Assembly: GCA_027485165.1 (NCBI GenBank)
Contig: JAIXRN010000056.1
Span: 1-64,000, forward strand
Direction of reading: 5' to 3'
Origin: Rubrivivax sp.
GTDB lineage: Bacteria > Pseudomonadota > Gammaproteobacteria > Burkholderiales > Burkholderiaceae_C
DNA length: 64,000 nt
In this document: positions 59,033 to 64,000 of the stretch, piece after piece
How the letters are laid out: each line of letters begins with the position of its first letter
Position numbering within the stretch: position 1 is the first letter of the stretch
The notes under the pieces: model-generated
Databases searched by the model: none
What the model was told of the DNA's origin: nothing
Seen by the model: only the letters and a program-made list of their open reading frames with translations
Made by a program: the position numbers and the translations under genes

Positions 59033-61399
59033 ATGAACGCAAGAGATCCGAACGCCAAGCTGGGTTTCATCGGCCAGAGCATCGTCCGCCGTGAAGACAC
59101 GCGCTTTCTCACCGGCGTGGGCCAGTACACCGACGACATCCACCTGTCGCAGCAGAGCTACGGTGTCTTCGTGCGCAGCCCGCATGCCCATGCGCGCATC
59201 ACGAAGCTGGACGTTGCCGCTGCCGCCGCCGCCCCAGGCGTGCTGGGCGTCTACACCGGCGAACACTTCAAGGACATCGGCGGCCTGCCCTGCGGCTGGC
59301 TGATCAACAACATCGACGGCACGCCGATGAAGGAGCCCAAGCACCCGGTGCTGGCCTTCGGCAAGGTGCGCTACGTCGGCGACCGCGTGGCCCTGATCGT
59401 GGCCGAAACCCTGGAACAGGCCAAGGCCGCGCGCGACATGGTCGAAGTCGACTACGACGTGCTGCCAGCGGTCATCGACATCGGCAACGTCACCGCCACC
59501 GGTGCTGCCGTGCACGACGAGGCGCCCGACAACCAGTGCTACCTCTGGCACATCGGCGACAAGGAAGGCACCGACGAAGCCTTCCAGCACGCGGCCCACG
59601 TCACCACGCTGACCTTCCGCAACAACCGCCTGGCGCCCAATGCCATCGAACCGCGCGCCGCCAACGCCGCGTGGAACCCCAGCGATGACAGCTACACGCT
59701 GTACGTGGCGAACCAGAACCCGCACGTCGAACGCCTCTTGATGTGCGCCTTCGTGCTGGGCATCCCGGAACACAAGATGCGCGTGGTGGCGCCTGACGTG
59801 GGCGGCGGCTTCGGCAGCAAGATCTTCCTGTACGGCGAAGAAACCGCGCTGGTGTGGGCCAGCAAGCAGGTGCGCCGGCCCATCAAGTGGGTGGCTGAAC
59901 GTTCTGAAGCCTTTCTGTCCGACGCCCATGGCCGCGACCACCTGACCACCGCCGAACTGGCCATGGACAAAGATGGCCACTTCCTGGGCTTCCGCGTCAA
60001 CACCACGGCCAACCTGGGCGCCTATCTCAGCACCTTCGCCAGCGCCGTGCCCACCATCCTGTACGCCACCTTGCTGGCCGGGCAGTACAAGACGCCGAAG
60101 ATCAGCTGCACGGTGAAGTCGGTCTTCACCAACACCGCGCCGGTGGACGCCTACCGCGGCGCCGGCCGGCCCGAAGCCACCTACACGGTGGAACGCATGG
60201 TGGAAACGGCCGCGCACGAACTGGGCATCGACCCGGCCGAACTGCGGCGCCGCAACTTCATCACCACCTTCCCCTACGCCACGCCCGTGGGCCTGACGTA
60301 CGACACTGGCGACTACGAAGCCACCATGAGCCGCGCCATCGAACTGGCCGACGTGGCCGGCTTCGCCGCACGCAAGGCCGAATCGGAAGCCAAGGGCATG
60401 AAGCGCGGCCTGGGCTACAGCGCCTACATCGAAGCCTGCGGCATCGCCCCCAGCGCGGTGGCGGGCGCCCTGGGCGCGCGCGCGGGCCTGTTCGAAGCCG
60501 GTGAAGTGCGCGTGCACCCCACGGGCAAGGTCACGGTGTTCACCGGCAGCCACAGCCACGGCCAGGGGCATGAGACCACGTTCGCGCAGGTGGTGGCCGA
60601 CAAGCTGGGCATCCCTCTGGAAGACATCACCATCGAACACGGCGACACCGGCAAGATCCTGTTCGGCATGGGCACTTACGGCAGCCGTTCGCTGGCGGTG
60701 GGCGGCACGGCCATCGTGAAGGCGCTGGACAAGGTCATCGCCAAGGGCAAGAAGATCGCGGCCCACCTGCTGGAAGCGGCCGACACCGACATCGAATTCG
60801 AGAACGGTGTGTTCAAGGTGGCCGGCACAGACAAGAGCGTGCCGTTCGCCAACGTCAGCCTGACAGCCTATGTGCCGCACAACTTCCCGCACGACAAGCT
60901 GGAACCTGGGCTGAATGAAAACGCCTTCTACGACCCCAGCAACTTCACCTACCCCGCCGGCACCTACATCTGCGAAGTGGAAGTGGACCCGGCCACGGGC
61001 GTGGTGCGTGTGGACCGCTTCACCGCCTGCGACGACTTCGGCAACGTCATCAACCCCATGATCGTCGAAGGCCAGGTGCACGGCGGCCTGGCCCAGGGCA
61101 TCGGACAGGCGCTGCTGGAAAACTGCACGTACGACGTCGACAGCGGGCAACTGCTGACCGGCAGCTACATGGACTACGCCATGCCGCGCGCCGACAACTT
61201 CCCGCACTTCGTGGTGGAAACGGTGAAAGGCACGCCCTGCACGCACAACCCGCTGGGCGTGAAAGGCTGCGGTGAAGCCGGCGCCATCGGCAGCCCGCCG
61301 GCCGTCATCAACGCCATCTGCGACGCGCTGAAGGTGAAGGACGTGCCGATGCCTGCCACGCCGCATACCGTGTGGAAGACGATCCACAACATGCAGTGA
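59033..61399 (+). CDS. coxL: CoxL-type molybdenum-binding subunit, form II
   Basis: Catalytic subunit of 788 aa with molybdopterin cytosine dinucleotide. Domain starts: [20 protein letters not shown] (a/b hammerhead) and, later, [20 protein letters not shown] (Moco-binding). The active-site loop reads [20 protein letters not shown]: the AYRGAGR signature marks form II, whereas true CO dehydrogenases have AYRCSFR. The C-terminal [17 protein letters not shown] carries the catalytic Glu. Substrate is unknown for most form II enzymes; an aldehyde is plausible beside a PQQ alcohol dehydrogenase. It sits between coxS and coxM. Confidence 0.95.
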   Translation: MNARDPNAKLGFIGQSIVRREDTRFLTGVGQYTDDIHLSQQSYGVFVRSPHAHARITKLDVAAAAAAPGVLGVYTGEHFKDIGGLPCGWLINNIDGTPMKEPKHPVLAFGKVRYVGDRVALIVAETLEQAKAARDMVEVDYDVLPAVIDIGNVTATGAAVHDEAPDNQCYLWHIGDKEGTDEAFQHAAHVTTLTFRNNRLAPNAIEPRAANAAWNPSDDSYTLYVANQNPHVERLLMCAFVLGIPEHKMRVVAPDVGGGFGSKIFLYGEETALVWASKQVRRPIKWVAERSEAFLSDAHGRDHLTTAELAMDKDGHFLGFRVNTTANLGAYLSTFASAVPTILYATLLAGQYKTPKISCTVKSVFTNTAPVDAYRGAGRPEATYTVERMVETAAHELGIDPAELRRRNFITTFPYATPVGLTYDTGDYEATMSRAIELADVAGFAARKAESEAKGMKRGLGYSAYIEACGIAPSAVAGALGARAGLFEAGEVRVHPTGKVTVFTGSHSHGQGHETTFAQVVADKLGIPLEDITIEHGDTGKILFGMGTYGSRSLAVGGTAIVKALDKVIAKGKKIAAHLLEAADTDIEFENGVFKVAGTDKSVPFANVSLTAYVPHNFPHDKLEPGLNENAFYDPSNFTYPAGTYICEVEVDPATGVVRVDRFTACDDFGNVINPMIVEGQVHGGLAQGIGQALLENCTYDVDSGQLLTGSYMDYAMPRADNFPHFVVETVKGTPCTHNPLGVKGCGEAGAIGSPPAVINAICDALKVKDVPMPATPHTVWKTIHNMQ

Positions 61400-61441
61400 C
61401 GCCGCGGCCGCACTGAACTGCCACCTTCCCAGGACAACACC

Positions 61442-62227
61442 ATGCAGAACTTCGCTTTCCACAACCCCGCCAGCGTGGCCGACGCCGTGCGCGCCGCAGC
61501 GCAAGGCGACAGCAAGCTGATCGCCGGCGGCCAGACCCTGCTGCAGTCGATGAAGCTGGGCCTGATCGCGCCCAGCGCCTTGATCGACGTCGGCGCCATC
61601 GCCGAGATGAAAGGCATCAGCGTCGACGCCGGACAGGTGCGCATCGGTGCGGGCACCACGCACGCCGACGTGGCCGCTTCAACCGCCGTGCAAAAGGCCA
61701 TCCCGGCCCTGGCCGAACTCGCCAGCCACATCGGCGACCGCCAGGTGCGCAACCGCGGCACCCTGGGCGGCAGCCTGGCCAACAACGACCCCGCTGCCTG
61801 CTACCCCGCCGCCGTGCTGGGCCTGGGCGCCACCGTGCACACCGACCGCCGCAGCCTGGCCGCGGAAGACTTCTTCCAGGGCCTGTACAGCACGGCGCTG
61901 GCCGAAGACGAAGTCATCACCAGCGTCAGCTTCCCGATCCCGGAAAAGGCCGGCTGGCAGAAATTCAAACAGCCCGCCAGCCGCTTTTCCATCGTCGGCG
62001 TTTTCGTCAGCAAGGGCCCGATGGGCGTGCGCGTGGCCGTCACCGGCGCAGGTGCCAGCGGCGTGTTCCGCGCCAGCAGCCTGGAAGCCCTGCTGGCCGC
62101 GAACTGGAACGCCGCCGCCCTGGCCGGCGCCACCGTGCCGGCCGACGACCTGAACAGCGACCTGCATGGATCGGCCGCCTACCGCGCCGCGCTGATCCCG
62201 GTGCTGACCGCCCGCGCGCTGGCTTGA
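61442..62227 (+). CDS. coxM: CoxM-type FAD subunit of a molybdenum hydroxylase
   Basis: Flavin subunit of 261 aa. FAD contacts are in AQGDSKLIAGGQTLLQSMKL and VRNRGTLGGSLANNDPAACY. The C-terminal CO_deh_flav_C domain begins after FPIPEKAGWQKFKQPASRFS. It accepts electrons from CoxS and donates to the respiratory chain. It follows coxL by 42 bases, with a TTGA overlap to the histidine kinase gene, so the sensor pair is in the same operon. Maturation factors (CoxD/E/F type) are not in view; they may lie past the window end. Confidence 0.94.
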   Translation: MQNFAFHNPASVADAVRAAAQGDSKLIAGGQTLLQSMKLGLIAPSALIDVGAIAEMKGISVDAGQVRIGAGTTHADVAASTAVQKAIPALAELASHIGDRQVRNRGTLGGSLANNDPAACYPAAVLGLGATVHTDRRSLAAEDFFQGLYSTALAEDEVITSVSFPIPEKAGWQKFKQPASRFSIVGVFVSKGPMGVRVAVTGAGASGVFRASSLEALLAANWNAAALAGATVPADDLNSDLHGSAAYRAALIPVLTARALA

Positions 62228-63744
62228 GGCCCGGCCCGCAGGCCGTGGCCCCGACGCGCCAGGGCCTGAGCCTGCGGCTGCAGATCAATCTGATCGTCGG
62301 CAGCGTTACCCTGCTGTTCACCTGCGCCGTGCTGTGGCTGCAGGTGCACCACATGCGCGAATCGGTGCGCGAAGAAGTGGTGGCCGCCAACCGCGTGGCC
62401 GCGCAGATGCTGCAGCGCACGGCCGGTGCGCCGGCGCAGCCCGGCACGCCGGCCATGCTGGCCTTCCTGCAGGGCGTGGGGCGGGTGCGGTCGAACGACA
62501 TCCGCCTGTTCGACGCCCAGGGCCAGCTGCTGTACCGGTCGCCGCCCTCGCCCTACAAGGCCGGGCGCGACGCGCCGGACTGGTTCACGCGCCTGGTGCA
62601 GCCGCCGCTGGCACAACAGACGCTGAAGTTTGCAGACGGCCAGCTGCGCGTGCAGGCCGACGCTTCGCGCGCCGTGCTGGACGCCTGGGACGACCTGGTC
62701 TGGCTGCTGCAAGGCGCGGCGGTGCTGCTGCTGCTGGTCAACGGCGCGGTGTGGGTGCTGGTGGGGCGCACGGTGCGGCCCTTCGGCAGCATCGTCCACG
62801 CCCTGGGCCAGGTGCAGCAGGGGCGCTTCGCCACCGCCTTGCCGGCCCTGCCCGGGCGCGAAGCCGGGGCCGTCGCCGCGGCCTTCAACCGCATGGTCGA
62901 AGAACTGCAGCGCCACATCGACACCGAGCGCCGCGCCGTGCGCGCCGAAATGCAGCTGTCGGACAGCCGCGAACTCACGCGCTGGATCGAACAGCAGATT
63001 GAAAGCGAACGCCGGCTGATCGCGCGCGAACTGCACGACGAACTGGGCCAGTCGGTGACGGCCATCCGCAGCATGGCGCTGTCCATTGCCGGCCGCACGC
63101 AGGGCCATGACGCCCAAGCCGAAGCCGCGGCGCGGCTGATCGCCGACGAATCTTCGCGGCTGTACGAGGCCATGCACGGCATCATCCCGCGCCTGGCGCC
63201 CCTGGTGCTGGACCGCTTCGGCCTGGCCGAAGCGCTGGCCGACCTGGCCGAGCGCACGCGCCGCAGCAGCGGCGCCCGCGTGCAGCTGCAGGTGGACCTG
63301 GGCCCAGACTTGGGCCCAGACCCGGGGCAGAAGCCGCTGACGCCCGATGCCGCGCTGGCGCTGTACCGCGCGGCCCAGGAAGGCATCAGCAACGCGCTGC
63401 GCCACGGCCAGGCCAGCCAGCTGGACCTGCACCTGCGCACCGAAGCCGGCCAGCTGCGGCTGGACCTGGCCGACAACGGCTGCGGCCTGGGCAGCCCGGC
63501 CGAAGCCGCCGCCCGCGGCCACCACGGCCTGCGCTGGATGGCCGAACGCGCGCAGGCCCTGGGTGGCAGCCTGCGACTGCAGCCCCGCGCCAGTGGCGGC
63601 ACCCTGCTGCAGCTGCGGCTGCCGCTGGCCGCCGTTGCGGGGACGGCCACGGCCACGGCCACTGATACCGCAATCGCCCCGGCCAAGGCCCCTGCAGTCC
63701 CCACGGCAGCGTCAACAGCGGCAGCCACCGCCACCGCGCCATGA
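62224..63744 (+). CDS. Sensor histidine kinase, NarX/UhpB type
   Basis: Membrane sensor kinase of 506 aa. The first helix is near residues 21-40 (QINLIVGSVTLLFTCAVLWL). A periplasmic sensor domain of about 115 residues follows, then a second helix (LLQGAAVLLLLVNGAVWVLV, near 160-179) and HAMP. The HisKA_3 motif is ERRLIARELHDELGQSVTAI with the phospho-accepting His. The ATPase part has AQEGISNALRHGQASQLD, LADNGCGLG and HHGLRWMAERAQALGG. The C-terminus is a low-complexity Ala/Thr tail. It starts at TTG overlapping coxM; GTG at 62245 is an alternative. The coupling implies it senses something tied to the Cox-type enzyme. Confidence 0.92.
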   Translation: MRPGPQAVAPTRQGLSLRLQINLIVGSVTLLFTCAVLWLQVHHMRESVREEVVAANRVAAQMLQRTAGAPAQPGTPAMLAFLQGVGRVRSNDIRLFDAQGQLLYRSPPSPYKAGRDAPDWFTRLVQPPLAQQTLKFADGQLRVQADASRAVLDAWDDLVWLLQGAAVLLLLVNGAVWVLVGRTVRPFGSIVHALGQVQQGRFATALPALPGREAGAVAAAFNRMVEELQRHIDTERRAVRAEMQLSDSRELTRWIEQQIESERRLIARELHDELGQSVTAIRSMALSIAGRTQGHDAQAEAAARLIADESSRLYEAMHGIIPRLAPLVLDRFGLAEALADLAERTRRSSGARVQLQVDLGPDLGPDPGQKPLTPDAALALYRAAQEGISNALRHGQASQLDLHLRTEAGQLRLDLADNGCGLGSPAEAAARGHHGLRWMAERAQALGGSLRLQPRASGGTLLQLRLPLAAVAGTATATATDTAIAPAKAPAVPTAASTAAATATAP

Positions 63745-64000
63745 CGATCCGCGCCATGCTGGTGGACGACCACGCCCTGGTGCGCATGGGCTTTCGCATG
63801 CTGCTGGCCGACGCGCAGGTGGACGTGGTGGCCGAATGCGACAGCGGCGAACAGGCCTGTGCCGACTACGCCCGCGCGGCCCCCGACGTGGTGCTGATGG
63901 ACCTGTCCATGCCCGGCATGGGCGGGCTGGAAGCCGTGCGCCGGCTGCTGGCGCAGGACCCGCGGGCGCGCATCCTGGCGCTGTCGGCGCACGAAGACAC
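63741..64000 (+). CDS. NarL/FixJ-type response regulator, cut by window end
   Basis: Only the receiver domain's first 86 residues are visible. It starts MTIRAMLVDDHALVRMGFRM with the acidic pair. The phospho-acceptor Asp is in PDVVLMDLSMPGMGGLEAV, and the frame is still open at RILALSAHED. The ATG overlaps the kinase stop (ATGA). An HTH_LUXR output domain is expected beyond the end but is not seen. The partner is the kinase just upstream. Confidence 0.9.
   Translation, partial: MTIRAMLVDDHALVRMGFRMLLADAQVDVVAECDSGEQACADYARAAPDVVLMDLSMPGMGGLEAVRRLLAQDPRARILALSAHED

Noticed and set aside
58802..61663. 953-codon open frame opposite coxL
   Set aside because: Shadow of a well-conserved molybdenum hydroxylase gene; no protein features.

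Overview
The window is a very GC-rich, gene-dense stretch of chromosome with strong third-position GC bias. Three things point to a betaproteobacterium of the order Burkholderiales, probably near the Rubrivivax/Leptothrix/Ideonella group: the gene order glyA-nrdR ... ribD-ribB-ribH-nusB, a two-domain RibB with a decayed RibA half, and a TssQ-type lipoprotein. The assignment is inferred from gene content, not from a database search. I see no rRNA, tRNA, insertion sequence, prophage or CRISPR array. Reading frames are intact throughout.

Layout. 0.3-2.5 kb: a LytS/AlgR-type two-component pair. 2.5-9.8 kb: glnS, a DUF3016 protein, an FKBP isomerase, a DUF808 membrane protein, an HDOD protein, a class V aminotransferase and a PEP-CTERM GDSL hydrolase. 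9.9-15.7 kb: a three-copy hairpin repeat, a YgiQ radical SAM protein, a small membrane protein, CoxG and an ABC exporter. 15.8-17.5 kb: a cobalt-type nitrile hydratase operon (alpha, beta, activator). 17.6-24.9 kb: a chemoreceptor, a cupin, an S4 protein, ubiD, a lytic transglycosylase, glyA and nrdR. 25.1-30.3 kb: six type IV minor pilin genes inserted between nrdR and ribD. 30.3-34.9 kb: ribD, ribB, ribH, nusB and an aminotransferase. 35.0-37.3 kb: a Ser/Thr kinase and a TssQ-like lipoprotein. 37.3-40.0 kb: ybgC-tolQ-tolR-tolA without tolB or pal. 40.0-43.5 kb: a DUF3047 protein, a repeat-rich helical protein and a fused membrane/flavin oxidoreductase. 43.5-52.0 kb: an operon with a LysR regulator, a DUF1445 protein (D-glutamate cyclase family), a TRAP transporter and 5-oxoprolinase. 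52.1-54.6 kb: a GspE/PilB-type ATPase with four 30-residue c-di-GMP-type repeats. 54.7-64.0 kb: a PQQ alcohol dehydrogenase, a divergent GAF-Fis regulator, a form II CoxSLM-type molybdenum hydroxylase, and a NarX/NarL-type two-component pair cut by the window end.

How the genes work together. Three catabolic modules stand out: nitrile hydration to amides, uptake and breakdown of a 5-oxoproline or D-glutamate-like compound, and stepwise oxidation of an alcohol by a PQQ enzyme followed by a molybdenum hydroxylase. Surface functions (minor pilins, assembly ATPase, Tol, PEP-CTERM) are spread among them. The most unusual regulatory signals are a perfect inverted repeat between the PQQ dehydrogenase and its likely regulator, an LTTR-type palindrome at the end of the lysR gene, a structured and terminated stretch after ubiD, and two short tandem-repeat loci.
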